DNA of 64,000 nucleotides from Strigops habroptila (lineage: Eukaryota; Chordata; Aves; Psittaciformes; Psittacidae): the NCBI RefSeq assembly GCF_004027225.2, contig NC_044301.2, forward strand, positions 19,696,098 through 19,760,097. The letters are read 5' to 3'. The notes under the pieces were generated by a model. The model was not told where the DNA came from. It saw only the letters and a program-made list of their open reading frames with translations, and made no database searches. Shown one piece after another: positions 11,400-21,588 of this stretch (the first letter of the stretch is position 1; each line of letters opens with the position of its first letter). The position numbers and the translations under genes are program-made.

Positions 11400-13517
11400 A
11401 TGAACCCGACTGGACCTCTTTTGGTATTAGCAAGTCTGCTAGGAACCTTCAAGTGTGTAACGAACAACAACTGTACTGAATGTGTAGTTACCACCCGACA
11501 AGGAAGGGTGACCTCTCAGACCCTGGTATACCACACCATATATGAATGCAAGGGAACAATAAGTGGTTACTGTATACACAATCAAACACGATATGGACTT
11601 TGTAAAGAAAGGGAAAATAAAACGGTATGTTTTGACCCAAAAGAACTCCCTTACCAATATTGGATAGAATTGAAAATGGGGGGAAAAGGTGTGAACTGGA
11701 ATCCCAGTTCAAGCATTTCTTTGGGCACTAGTTCCCCTGTTTCCACTCTCAATTCTCCAGTATCCATGACGTTTGATGTATGTAAGGCAATAGACCGAGA
11801 CCCTGACACTGGAGGATGTGGAGATATTGGATGGAGAAGGTATTATAGTAACTTAACTAAATATATTTGTATGCCCCAACCTGGAAACCCCAACTGTCAT
11901 CCACAATTGGGATACCATTTATGTGGATGTGGATGGGACTGTGCTTGTTGGGCAACTGAGAGATGGGGCTATGAATATCACTGTCCCGGATTGGATGCAG
12001 AAATTCAGAATATACCATCTAAATCTAATTGTGGACCATATGAATGTGTTCTCCTTAACCTAACAATCAAAAATCTTGGAGGATGGAAGAACAAAAACAT
12101 TAAAGAGTTTGGGATCAAAATATGGGCTAGCGGAAAAGATCCAGGTGCAATTATTAAAGTCGAGATTAAAGAAAGGATAAAGAAAGCAATACAACATCAT
12201 TTATTATTCAACTCATTTTACCATGAAATGGAAACAGGAGTCCAATATGAAATCCCCACAGTTGCTAAAAATCTGTTCGTGAATCTTGCCAAAAACATCG
12301 CTAAGGCATTGAACGTAACTAACTGTTATGTTTGTGGGGGAACCAACCAGGGGGAGAGATGGCCCTGGGAAGCAATGGAAAGCAACATAAGTGATCCAGT
12401 TATTTGGAAAAATCGAAAGGAAAATAACAGAAGACAACAATGGATTTTACAAACAAGTATAATTGGGAAAAGTTGTTGGCAGAATTTAGAAGAATGTGGA
12501 AAACCTGTGGGTAACTTAGTGTGTGAGGGAGGTTATATATGGAATAAAACAAAACAAGACTGGGAAAAATGGGGCGAGCCTCTAGAAATGAATCTGCAAT
12601 TTAAAAACTGGACAAATGGGACAGATATATCAAAAGGGTGGCCTACCCCAGATGGGCATTATTGGATCTGTGGAAAAATAGCTTTTGCTTTCTTACCCCG
12701 GAATTGGACAGGATCATGTATATTAGGAACTATTAGACCCAGTTTTTTCCTACTACCTATAAGTAGAGGAGAGCGCCTAGGGGTACTGGTATATACGGAA
12801 ACTGATGAACTAAGGAGAAATCGGTATAAACGGGAATTACAAATTGGGAACTGGAAAGATAATGAATGGCCCCCTGAACGGATCATAGCTTATTACGACC
12901 CAGCCACTTGGGCCGAAGATGGATCATGGGGATATCGAACCCCTATATATATGCTAAATAGGATTATAAGATTACAAGCTGTAGTAGAAATAGTAGTAAA
13001 TAAAACAGGAGATGCATTAGGGCTAATAGCAAAGCAAAATACTAAAATGAGAACAGCAATATATCAAAATCGCCTAGCGTTAGACTACTTGTTAGCTCAA
13101 GAAGGAGGGGTCTGTGGAAAGTTTAATCTTAGTAACTGTTGTCTTCAAATTGACGATGAAGGAAAAGCTATAAGCGAATTAGTAAGAGAAATGAAAAAGA
13201 TAGTCCACGTCCGAGTGCAAACCTGGAATGGAATAAATCTTGGGGGACTAGGAAACTGGGGGCAATTATTCAGCGGAGACTGGATTACCAAGTTGGGAAT
13301 AATAATGTTAGGAATTGTCGGGGGGCTAATAATAATAATACCATGTTTATTCCCCTGTATAATGAAATTAGTGCAAGCGGGAATACAAAATATGCAGTTT
13401 ACCCCTGTTTCCGTGGAAAAGGATGCCCAAACTCCATTGATGTTATTTAAAGTCAAGACTACACCAATTCTCTCTGCTGCAGAGGAAGCTGCAAGGCGTC
13501 TGGAAGGAAAAACATGA
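11400..13517 (+). CDS. env: ERV-B envelope glycoprotein, intact 705-residue frame
   Basis: Gamma-type Env (SU plus TM) that would mediate receptor binding and membrane fusion at the surface of a virion or cell. The N-terminus has a hydrophobic signal segment (about residues 5-19). SU is cysteine-rich with many N-glycosylation sites and a CXXC motif (C309-C312, CYVC). A furin-type site RYKR ends at residue 478. TM holds a long helical region, a QNRLALDYLL segment in the position of the immunosuppressive domain, a cysteine cluster C572...C580-C581, a membrane anchor (about 631-653) and a cytoplasmic tail of about 50 residues. The spacing to the double cysteine is seven residues, one more than the classical CX6CC. 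The frame has no stop or frameshift although gag and pol are damaged. Confidence 0.93.
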   Translation: MNPTGPLLVLASLLGTFKCVTNNNCTECVVTTRQGRVTSQTLVYHTIYECKGTISGYCIHNQTRYGLCKERENKTVCFDPKELPYQYWIELKMGGKGVNWNPSSSISLGTSSPVSTLNSPVSMTFDVCKAIDRDPDTGGCGDIGWRRYYSNLTKYICMPQPGNPNCHPQLGYHLCGCGWDCACWATERWGYEYHCPGLDAEIQNIPSKSNCGPYECVLLNLTIKNLGGWKNKNIKEFGIKIWASGKDPGAIIKVEIKERIKKAIQHHLLFNSFYHEMETGVQYEIPTVAKNLFVNLAKNIAKALNVTNCYVCGGTNQGERWPWEAMESNISDPVIWKNRKENNRRQQWILQTSIIGKSCWQNLEECGKPVGNLVCEGGYIWNKTKQDWEKWGEPLEMNLQFKNWTNGTDISKGWPTPDGHYWICGKIAFAFLPRNWTGSCILGTIRPSFFLLPISRGERLGVLVYTETDELRRNRYKRELQIGNWKDNEWPPERIIAYYDPATWAEDGSWGYRTPIYMLNRIIRLQAVVEIVVNKTGDALGLIAKQNTKMRTAIYQNRLALDYLLAQEGGVCGKFNLSNCCLQIDDEGKAISELVREMKKIVHVRVQTWNGINLGGLGNWGQLFSGDWITKLGIIMLGIVGGLIIIIPCLFPCIMKLVQAGIQNMQFTPVSVEKDAQTPLMLFKVKTTPILSAAEEAARRLEGKT

Positions 13518-13533
13518 ATCAATAGATGGTCAA

Positions 13534-13548
13534 AGAGAAAAAGGGGGG
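13534..13548 (+). promoter_or_regulatory. ERV-B polypurine tract
   Basis: AGAGAAAAAGGGGGG lies two bases before the 3' LTR. This is the expected position and composition of the plus-strand DNA primer. Confidence 0.85.
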
Positions 13549-13550
13549 AT

Positions 13551-14240
13551 TGTGAAAAATGCGGGTATGATTCGTGTCAGGTATGTGGGCACTGTATTGT
13601 GTGTGAAACAGATGGGGAGAAAGATCTCTGTGATGAATGTTTGTGTCAATGTTATGGGGAATAAAAGCTTGGGATATTGTGCAACCAGATATTATATAGC
13701 ATGTTGTGGAGCTGGGAATGGTGAATCTCTTGTATAGAGTGAGTATTAGCTAAATTGAATGTCTAAGTAAGATGACCCAGGAGATAAGTGTGGTTAAAGT
13801 ATTCCAAACAGAGGTTTGTGAACCATTGTATTAAGAGAACAAACCGGGGATGTTGTGAGGCCCAGGCACTGAGTGATTGAACATATAGGGTATGGAACGG
13901 AATGCACCCGAGCTGCGGTTGAGCTTAAACAAACGGTCTGAGGTTAATGTGTCAACAGGAAATTAAGCAACTTCCTTTCAAGGAATTCCTCCAAGACCCC
14001 AGCAACAAGATAACGAACAATGGAGAAGATAGATACACATCGACATCCGGGTACGAGGAAAGACAAGATTGGTGGAAACCTAAGACTGAAAAGTATAAAA
14101 GACAAAAACCCCAGAACTCGGTGTGCGTCTTGGTGGGCAGAGACTCCTGGCGCACCCAGCGCTGTTTGCTTGCCTTTATTCGTTTAATAAATTCTAAAAC
14201 TTTGATTGCAATCCTATTTGGGACTCGATTATTTATCACA
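13551..14240 (+). mobile_element. ERV-B 3' LTR
   Basis: Near-identical to 6892-7577 (about four substitutions and a 4-base GATA insertion near 14030). TATA box at 14093-14099 and poly(A) signal at 14186-14191. It is followed by the ATAG duplication and then the rest of the ERV-C LTR. Confidence 0.93.
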
Positions 14241-14244
14241 ATAG

Positions 14245-14343
14245 TTTCAGGAATTTACATTCTTCCCGTCCGCCTATACAATGCAAAAAACCAAAGATAA
14301 AGCAAGCTTTTGCTGAAGCAAACTATTTATATTATTAATCACA
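14245..14343 (-). mobile_element. ERV-C 3' LTR, part 2
   Basis: Continues the LTR interrupted at 6891 and corresponds to the end of the 5' LTR copy (about 30207-30305). On the minus strand it begins TGTGATTAATAATA, directly after a purine-rich AGAAAAAGGGTGG tract that should be the ERV-C polypurine primer. Confidence 0.85.
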
Positions 14344-14368
14344 AACCACCCTTTTTCTATTTCATCCA

Positions 14369-15358
14369 TTAGTTTGCTGAAGTATTATATGTATTATATT
14401 TTCTTTTAATTTTTTGGAGTCTCTCTCGTTTGTTTAGTATTAGGTTAGCTTTTTCCAGTTCATCGTTGTCTCGTTTTTGTAAAATCATTATCTTTTTTGC
14501 TCCAGATGCCATGGCCATTTCTGAATTCATGGGCATAGCTGTTAACTGCATTCCTTCCACAACCCTAGAGATTAATCTTATAAAACAGGGTATTAAACAT
14601 GGCAAAAACAATAGCCCAGCAAGAGCACATAACATAAAGAATCCTAACTTCTTCCACCAGGCAACTCCAAGCATACCATCCCACCAACTAGCATCTATCA
14701 TTGATCTCCATTCTTGAACTGGCACATGGGCTATTTTGCGAATGTTAGTAGCTATGTTTAATACCGCTTCTCCATTATTGTCTATCTTAAGGCAGCAGTC
14801 GGAGATGTTAAATTTTCCACACACCCCTCCCTCTTCAGCAAGGAGATAATCCAAGGCTAACCTATTTTGGTAAACAGCTGCTCTAATCTGAGTCTGCTGA
14901 TGGGCCAATAGTTCCAAACCAGCTGCTGTCTGATTGGTAATTAACTCCACCACAGCCTGTAGCCTTATAATACCATTAAGCATATAGATAGGGGTGTGAT
15001 AGCCCCAGCTTCCATCTTGTGCCCAAGTGGCCGGTCCATAAGTTTCAATGATTCGTTGGGGGGGCCACTCGTCTTCTCCCCACCTTTGGAATCCACCCAC
15101 TAAAGAGCGCTTTTCCCGTCTCAGGCTCTCATATAAAGGGACACCCAGCCCATCTCCATCCTCTGGAGGTAAAAGAAAGAATTCTGGCTGGATCAACCCC
15201 AAAGCACAGCTTCCTTCCCAATCGGCTGGCAATTGAGGATATGCCCGTCTGCCACATATCCAGAATAACCCATCTGGTGCTTTCCAGAACCCTTCTCTGA
15301 TACTCCCTATATGTTTCCAAAATTTGGATATAGCTTTTATTCCAGAGAAGGGATTCAT
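14369..15358 (-). CDS. env: ERV-C env, SU C-terminus and TM (left copy)
   Basis: This 329-residue frame covers the end of SU, a furin-type site REKR (residues 81-84) and the whole TM subunit. TM has the helical core, the QNRLALDYLL segment, a C180...C188-C189 cluster (again seven residues between), a membrane anchor (about 238-260) and a long tail rich in Lys, Glu and Asn. It closely parallels ERV-B TM. It overlaps the upstream SU frame by four bases but lies in a different frame. The switch falls in a run of seven A (minus strand) and is shared by both assembly copies. That could be a real indel or a shared homopolymer error. I treat the env as broken at this point. Confidence 0.85.
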   Translation of the reverse strand: MNPFSGIKAISKFWKHIGSIREGFWKAPDGLFWICGRRAYPQLPADWEGSCALGLIQPEFFLLPPEDGDGLGVPLYESLRREKRSLVGGFQRWGEDEWPPQRIIETYGPATWAQDGSWGYHTPIYMLNGIIRLQAVVELITNQTAAGLELLAHQQTQIRAAVYQNRLALDYLLAEEGGVCGKFNISDCCLKIDNNGEAVLNIATNIRKIAHVPVQEWRSMIDASWWDGMLGVAWWKKLGFFMLCALAGLLFLPCLIPCFIRLISRVVEGMQLTAMPMNSEMAMASGAKKIMILQKRDNDELEKANLILNKRERLQKIKRKYNTYNTSAN

Positions 15359-16302
15359 ATTTTTTTAGTACATTTATATAACTGTATATTTGGATTTAAA
15401 TCACAACTTGTTCCATCTTTATTAGACTCATTATATTTGGCCCAATATGACTTTGGGGGTCTTGGTATCCACTTTTGAAAAGTTGAGTTAGTGCTCAAGA
15501 TCCTCTTACAAGGGGTATTACCCATTGGGCTCCGAAATCTCGGTCCTTCTCGCCTTAGGCATTCCATACCAATAAGAATAGAGTTTAGAACCCATCCCCC
15601 TGGTCGTTTTATTCCACTGGCAGTAAACGTGTGATTCCACCTGATCACATCAAATGCACTTAGACTTATACTCCTCCAGGGCCATTCTTCTGTCATTGAA
15701 GGCCCTCCACAAATCCAGCAATTTGCTACATTTAATTCCCTAGCTATTTTGGTTGCTAAATTAACAAACAGATTTTGGCCTACCGAGGGAAATCCTAGTT
15801 CTTTATTCATTCTTTTTCTTAAATCTATATATATGTTATCGTGGGTATCATGTTCTCTTTGTTGTCCTTGCTTTATCAAGTGCCTAGTTATATTTTTGAC
15901 GATTTCTTCTTTGACCATGTCTTGAACTCCACCTCCATCTGATATGTCCCAGTGTCCCGCTTTAGTAAAGCATAACCATTGCTCGCCTCTGGGGCAACTC
16001 AACCCTAGCCTAATTCCTCCTTCTCCCAAATTTTCTCCAACCCAGTATTCTTGGCTTCCATATTGACATACCCCTAGACTCTTTTGATCATAACAGACTT
16101 TGTTTATGTGGGTGTGCGCTGTGAAGGTATAGAGTTGCTGGAGGTCATATCGGATTGTCTGGTAGCATTTTTGGCAAGTATCAGGGATCACAGGGACAAC
16201 CAATACTGCAGCTAGTATCATTGAGACAAGCTGAGGTCCAGTATAGCATATACTCCCACCTCTCATGCCTATTGGGTTGCCACCAACAGCAGAGAAATGC
16301 AT
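15355..16302 (-). CDS. env: ERV-C env, SU N-terminal part (left copy)
   Basis: A 315-residue frame giving the receptor-binding part of a gamma-type Env. It has a hydrophobic segment about residues 25-40 that could act as a signal sequence, cysteine-rich SU, and the CXXC motif as CWIC in NCWICGG, aligned with CYVC of ERV-B. The frame ends at the A-run frameshift where the TM frame takes over. The same region in the right copy (about 22700-23670) is broken in more places by single-base indels, so this left copy is the better reading. Confidence 0.82.
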   Translation of the reverse strand: MHFSAVGGNPIGMRGGSICYTGPQLVSMILAAVLVVPVIPDTCQKCYQTIRYDLQQLYTFTAHTHINKVCYDQKSLGVCQYGSQEYWVGENLGEGGIRLGLSCPRGEQWLCFTKAGHWDISDGGGVQDMVKEEIVKNITRHLIKQGQQREHDTHDNIYIDLRKRMNKELGFPSVGQNLFVNLATKIARELNVANCWICGGPSMTEEWPWRSISLSAFDVIRWNHTFTASGIKRPGGWVLNSILIGMECLRREGPRFRSPMGNTPCKRILSTNSTFQKWIPRPPKSYWAKYNESNKDGTSCDLNPNIQLYKCTKKI

Positions 16303-16613
16303 CTTCTTGGTGGCGAGTAAAGAGGCTAATCTGGTCTTGCCCTCTCTTGTCTTGTTAATATAACTTCGCTGCAGGGATCAGGGGAGCGTCCTGTTTAATT
16401 TGGCAAAATCCCACCTTGCCTATAATCAGGGCTCCTTTTATACCAGTTACAGAAGTACTTCAGTGAATCTTTCGTGGATACTTGTAGAGCCACAAGTACC
16501 TCAGCGTGTCACCACACTTACATGACAGGGTTCACAATGAGTACGTAAAAATGGATGGTGTGTTACAACAGGTATCTGTGGAATTTTCCTAGCATTTCCT
16601 GTCCCATATGCTA
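16303..16613 (-). other. ERV-C pol-env interval (left copy)
   Basis: Untranslated stretch between the pol stop and the env start, repeated near 23670-23969. No gene recognised; it should contain the env splice acceptor. Confidence 0.4.
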
Positions 16614-18746
16614 TTAGAACTGTAGTTCCCCATCTTTTCCACAGCATACCGCTATTAGTCTAACTTGTCTCTCACACTTCTCCCAACTGGACCAAAGTCT
16701 GTCCCGAGGGCAATAAATGTTGTCCCCTTCCCGTATCCACAGGGTTTTGCCACACTCTTTATCTTTCCGAGCATTGTGGGCACTGTAGCATTCTACCATG
16801 AATAATGGATTACAGTCATTATTATGGTGTAGTGGACACCAGTAGTTCTGAACAATGTGTGGTGGATACCAGTAGTTTCGAACTCCCGACTCCAAACTGG
16901 GCTGATTTTCTTCCGATGATTCTGGCTCCTTTCCTGTCAAAGCAAGAATATGAGGCCTCTTTTTGATAGTTAATTTTAAGGGATCTTTATGTGGATATAT
17001 GGCCCACCCATCCAGAGGATCAACAGGGCCTTTTACTTGAGCAGCATGGGTCCATCCCCTTTCCTTTGTCCGTATTGCTGATTCTGTTGTCAATAGTACC
17101 TGATATGGCCCTTCCCAATTAGGTTTTAGAGTATCTTCTTTCCAACTTCTTATTAATACCCAGTCCCCAGGTTGTATCTTACGTATATAAAAATCCAAAG
17201 GTGGTGTTTGGGGAAGGCGGCCCTGTTCCCATAGGTGACTCAGAGTTCTGGCCACCTTTTGAGTGTATTTTTGTACATATGGATCACCAGCCTCTGGAAT
17301 AAGGACATTTTCTCCATTTCCTAAATAAGGTAACCCGAACATCATTTCATATGGGGAAACTCCCAAATCTTTTTGAGGTGCTATTCGAATTCTCAACAAA
17401 GCCAGAGGCAAGCACTTAGTCCAGGGTAATTTGGTTTCAATCATTAATTTCGACAATGTTTGTTTTAGAGTCTGGTTCATCCTCTCAACTCTCCCTGAGC
17501 TTTGTGGATGCCAGGGAGTATGTAAATCCCATTCTATACCCAGGGCACAAGTTATACCTTGTATTACTTTAGATGTAAAATGGGTACCTTGGTCCGAATC
17601 AATCCTCTCACTGATTCCATATCTGGGAACTATTTGTTCCAGCAGCACCTTGGCCACATTGTTTGCAGTGGCCTGAGTAGATGGAAATGCTTCTACCCAA
17701 TGGGTTAGGTGATCTACTATTACCAGGAGGTATTTCCACCTCTGGACTGGTGGGAGTTCTGTGAAATCCACCTGTATATGTTGGAAGGGTCTTAATGTTA
17801 GGGGCCTGCCCCTGCAAGCCCACTGTTTCATTACTTTTCTGTTTACCTTTTGACAGATTAGACACCGGTCCACTAATTGTTTTGCCAATGTGTATATTGC
17901 AATACACCCATAGTGTCTTAAAAATTGATCACACAATGCCTGAGTTCCCCAATGAGTTTCTTGATGCAGCCGTGATAGCACTTCCCTCGTTATAGCTTTG
18001 TTTAACATTTGTCTTCCATCCGGGAGTACCCACCTACCCTCAGAAGTCTTAATACCCCCTATTCTTAACATCTCATCCTCTTCCTTAGGTGTGAATATTG
18101 GGTTTTTTTCCGGGAGTTTTACTCTGGTTGGTATCAGAGCAAATACTTTAATAGGTTCCTCTATTGCTGCCTTTTTGGCTTGTTCATCTGCCAAGTCATT
18201 CCCTCTCGCTTCAAAGGATGGTCCTTTCTGATGTCCATTAATATGCATGACTGCAATCTCTTCTGGTAACTCCAAAGCTTCTAATACTTCTATAATTAGT
18301 TGTCCATGTATTAATCCTTTACCTCGGGAAGTAATTAGACCCCTTTCTTTCCAAATTTTTCCGAAGGTATGTACCACTCCATATGCATATTTGGAATCAG
18401 TATATATTGTTCCTGCCTTCCCCTGGATAAGCTCCAAGGCTCTTTTTAGAGCATACAATTCGCATATTTGGGCAGACCAATCCCCTGGTAGACGTCCTCG
18501 TTCTATCACCATGATTTCTTGCCCATCAACTATAGCATATCCACTAAACCTTTTCCCATTCACACACCTGGAAGACTCATCCACAAATAGGGATTTCCCA
18601 TAAGGGAGAGGACTGTCTAATAAATCCTCTCGAGTCTTGGTCTGATAGTCTATTAAATCCAGGCAATTATGTTCTGGCTCCTCTTCTACTTCTTTTCCAT
18701 ACAAGAACTGAGAGGGATTTAGATTCTTATCTACTACTAGCACCAA
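16614..18746 (-). CDS. pol: ERV-C pol: RNase H and integrase (left copy)
   Basis: A 710-residue frame. RNase H catalytic residues are D56, E96, D117 and D184; the first sits in VDESS rather than the common DGS form. Integrase follows with an HHCC finger (H261, H265, C295, C298), the DDE core (D327 in QVDFTELP, D385 in DSDQGTHF, E421 in GRVERMNQ) and a gammaretrovirus-style GPY/F domain (G546-Y548). After that comes an unusual extension of about 130 residues, cysteine- and tryptophan-rich near its end. RNase H degrades the RNA template and integrase inserts the provirus. The frame begins after an indel in the left copy; the corresponding upstream part is open in the right copy. All catalytic residues are present. 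Confidence 0.88.
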   Translation of the reverse strand: MVLVVDKNLNPSQFLYGKEVEEEPEHNCLDLIDYQTKTREDLLDSPLPYGKSLFVDESSRCVNGKRFSGYAIVDGQEIMVIERGRLPGDWSAQICELYALKRALELIQGKAGTIYTDSKYAYGVVHTFGKIWKERGLITSRGKGLIHGQLIIEVLEALELPEEIAVMHINGHQKGPSFEARGNDLADEQAKKAAIEEPIKVFALIPTRVKLPEKNPIFTPKEEDEMLRIGGIKTSEGRWVLPDGRQMLNKAITREVLSRLHQETHWGTQALCDQFLRHYGCIAIYTLAKQLVDRCLICQKVNRKVMKQWACRGRPLTLRPFQHIQVDFTELPPVQRWKYLLVIVDHLTHWVEAFPSTQATANNVAKVLLEQIVPRYGISERIDSDQGTHFTSKVIQGITCALGIEWDLHTPWHPQSSGRVERMNQTLKQTLSKLMIETKLPWTKCLPLALLRIRIAPQKDLGVSPYEMMFGLPYLGNGENVLIPEAGDPYVQKYTQKVARTLSHLWEQGRLPQTPPLDFYIRKIQPGDWVLIRSWKEDTLKPNWEGPYQVLLTTESAIRTKERGWTHAAQVKGPVDPLDGWAIYPHKDPLKLTIKKRPHILALTGKEPESSEENQPSLESGVRNYWYPPHIVQNYWCPLHHNNDCNPLFMVECYSAHNARKDKECGKTLWIREGDNIYCPRDRLWSSWEKCERQVRLIAVCCGKDGELQF

Positions 18747-19877
18747 GTCATCTTTTCCATTAAAATGGCCTCATATTTAAGATTCGAGAGTCGGTTAACC
18801 ATCGACCTGATTTCTGGCTCAGAATTGTTCTGACGGTATGGGGGGTAGATACAATGAGAGCTCCTCCAAAAGTCAATTTCCGACTTTCCTCTACTAGTAT
18901 TGCTGTGGCTGCTACAGCCTGTACACAAGTAGGCCACCCTCGCGAGACTGGATCCATTAGTTTCGACAAGTAAGCTATTGGCTTTTTCTGACCCCCCCCG
19001 TTCCTGGGCCAATACCCCATACGCAATTCCCCCTTCCACATTCACAAAGAGATGAAATGGTTTTTCCCAAGGAGGGGAGTGTTAAAACCGGAGCTGTTAT
19101 TAATTTCTGTTTTAAATTTTCAAATTGCTCCTTCTCATTTTCTTGCCACCGAATAGCTCTTCCCCAACCAGTTTTTTCATATAGGAATTTGACCAATTGG
19201 GTATATTTATCAATCCATAATCGACAATATCCTAGTAACCCCAATAGCTGCCTCACTTCTCTTTTAGTTCTTGGCAGCGTTAAAGATGTAATTCCAGTGA
19301 TCCGTTTGGGATTGATTCTTCGCTTTCCCTCACTAATTAAATGACCCAGGTATTTCACTTCCTTCTGTACAAATTGTAACTTGGTTTTTGATACCCTCAG
19401 TCCTTGGTTTCCCAAAAAGTTCAGCAGTTGTATGGATGCTTCTCTGACATTAGCTTCCTTCTTACCTGAGACTAATAAATCATCTACATACTGGAGGATT
19501 TTTATTCCTGGTGGAACTATAAAATGCTCTAGTACCCCTTCTAAAGCCTGTCCAAATAAATTAGGAGATTCCGTACACCCCTGGGGAAGAGAAGTCCATC
19601 GAAGTTGCTGCTTCCTTCCAGTATTGGGATCTTCCCATTCAAAAGCAAATAAATCCCTACTGTCCTCAGCTAAGGGGCAAGCCCAGAAGGCATCTTTTAG
19701 ATCTATCACACTGAACCACCTATGTTCATGTGGAATTTTACTTAATAAGGTATATGGGTTCGATACTACTGGGTGGCGTACTTGTACCATTTTGTTTATC
19801 TCCTGCAAATCTTGAACCAGTTGGTACGTCCCGTCTGACTTTTTGACCGGCAAGATGGGAGTATTATACAGGGACAT
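18737..19877 (-). pseudogene. pol: ERV-C pol: RT region, frame-broken (left copy)
   Basis: Reverse transcriptase fingers, palm and connection, with LPQGCTES and YVDD (complement of 19479-19490). Relative to the right copy the frame is broken by single-base indels, many in homopolymers (for example near 18760, 18990 and 19050). These look like consensus errors and not evolved damage, because the right copy is open across the same bases. Confidence 0.85.
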
Positions 19878-21450
19878 GCAGGGTTCTAATAACCCATCCT
19901 TTAGCAGTGCCTCAATTACAGGTCTCAGTCCCTTTTCTTCCTTCTGCTGATATAGGATATTGCTTCACTTTTACAGGTCGGCTAGTCTCTTAACTTTAAT
20001 TTCAATTGGTGCCATTTGTAGTCCTCCTCGGTTTCCCTCTCTGACCCATACCTGGGGTTGAATTTTTGCTTCATCTTCCTCAGTTAACTCAAAGAGTTTT
20101 ACCACTACCTTACACTTCTCCGGAACCACTCCAATGTTTAATTTCAGCTTGTAAGTCCCTACCAAGTAAATTAAGTCCTGTCTGTGGACTAGTAAAATGT
20201 CTGCTTCTGTATCTTTTCCGTTGCCCCAAATTTTTACCTTTTCTATCACTGGGACTTTAAATCCTTCTCCTTTTGCCCCTACCACCGTGGTAGTCTTTTG
20301 TCCCTTCTTACATCCTGATGGCAGGGCTGTAATACATGTTCTTTCAGCCCCTGAATCGACTAAAAAGATAAATTCTTCCCCTGGGGTCCTAATTGCAGCT
20401 TTATCAAGGGCTCCTCATGATTCCTAGACCCCAGGAGGTAGAGCCCCTGACACCCCTATTCCTCACAATATTCCTCTTGGTGGCTGATGGTAAACACTTG
20501 CAAATCTCTTTCTAGCTGCGGGCATTCCCTTTTGAAGTGACCCTCTTGCCCACAGTAATAACATTTGCCACGGTTATTCTGTCTTTCTTCCATTCCCGGT
20601 TTCCAATTGGTCTGACCAACCCTTCCTCTACCTCTTCCAGCTCCAACTTTACTTTCCTTCCTTTATTCAATTCATATCTTACCCCTTGGGGTGTTCCAGA
20701 TGTACACTTAGTCATTTGATGTACTGTGGCTACCATAAGCTTAGCTTTGGGCCTTCTGCCTTTCTTCATCCCTCCTCACATATACCTTTTGAGCTTCTCT
20801 AACAACTCATCCAACCCTCGGTCATGCCAATCCTCCAATTTTTCCAATTTTCTTTTAATATCTGGCCATGCATGAGTAACAAAATTAACTTTTAACAATT
20901 CCTGGCCTGCTTCACTTTCAGGATCTATTCCTGAGTACTGTTGTATATTTCGATGGAGTCGTTGTAACCACTCCGTTGGGCGACTCCTCTTTCCCTGTTT
21001 GTTGTCAAAAGCTTTGCCCCAAATTCAGCCCCCTTGGGGCAGCTTCTTTAATTCCTTTTATAATCAATGTCCGATATCAGAACATGTTTCTTCTCCCCTC
21101 CGCATCATTTTGATTCCAATTTGGTCCTTACAGAGGGAGTTTCTGTTCTCCTCCTATCCCAGCCTGCTGATTTTGTCCTTCCCAAATCCTCATTCCAGCA
21201 GTTCGAATCATCTGTCGTTCTTCAGGAGTGAATAAACTTCCCATTATGGATTGCATCTCATCCCATGTATGAAATGTTAGGCCCTAAAAACTGATCCAGC
21301 TGCTCAGATAGACCCAAAGGGTCCTCTAACAACTTCTTCATTTCCTTCTTAAATCCTCTTACTTCTGTACTAGTGAGGGGTACATTTACAAATCCCACCC
21401 CATTTGGTGCACCCGGCATCGGGACTTCTCGTAATGGGTGCAGACTAACC
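19878..21450 (-). pseudogene. ERV-C gag C-terminal part, protease and RT start, frame-broken, ending at the gap (left copy)
   Basis: Homologous to 27240-28808. It holds the first part of RT, the protease DSG region, the gag UAG, the CCHC knuckle and part of capsid, interrupted by many one-base indels that become denser towards the gap. The density gradient fits low-quality sequence at a contig end. Confidence 0.85.
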
Positions 21451-21463
21451 NNNNNNNNNNNNN
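21451..21463. other. Assembly gap (13 N)
   Basis: Thirteen N. The bases to the left match 28808 leftwards, and the bases to the right match 14120 rightwards. The gap therefore joins sequence that is already present on both sides. Confidence 0.99.
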
Positions 21464-21584
21464 GGTGTGCGTCTTGGTGGGCAGAGACTCCTGGCGCACC
21501 CAGCGCTGTTTGCTTGCCTTTATTCGTTTAATAAATTCTAAAACTTTGATTGCAATCCTATTTGGGACTCGATTATTTATCACA
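21464..21584 (+). mobile_element. Second copy of the ERV-B 3' LTR end
   Basis: Repeats 14120-14240 and is followed by the same ATAG junction. An isolated 121-bp end of a nested LTR cannot arise here by retroviral integration, which supports an assembly duplication. Confidence 0.9.
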
Positions 21585-21588
21585 ATAG

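Larger units (their letters stand above)
6892..14240 (+). mobile_element. ERV-B: young class I provirus with intact env and deleted RT/RNase H
   Basis: A 7.35-kb plus-strand provirus: LTR, primer site, leader, gag, protease, integrase remnant, env, polypurine tract, LTR. The target duplication is ATAG (6888-6891 and 14241-14244). The LTRs differ by about four substitutions and one 4-base indel over 690 bases, so integration was recent. Gag has a frameshift, RT and RNase H are missing, and integrase is frameshifted, while env is open for 705 codons. The element cannot move on its own enzymes. Confidence 0.93.
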
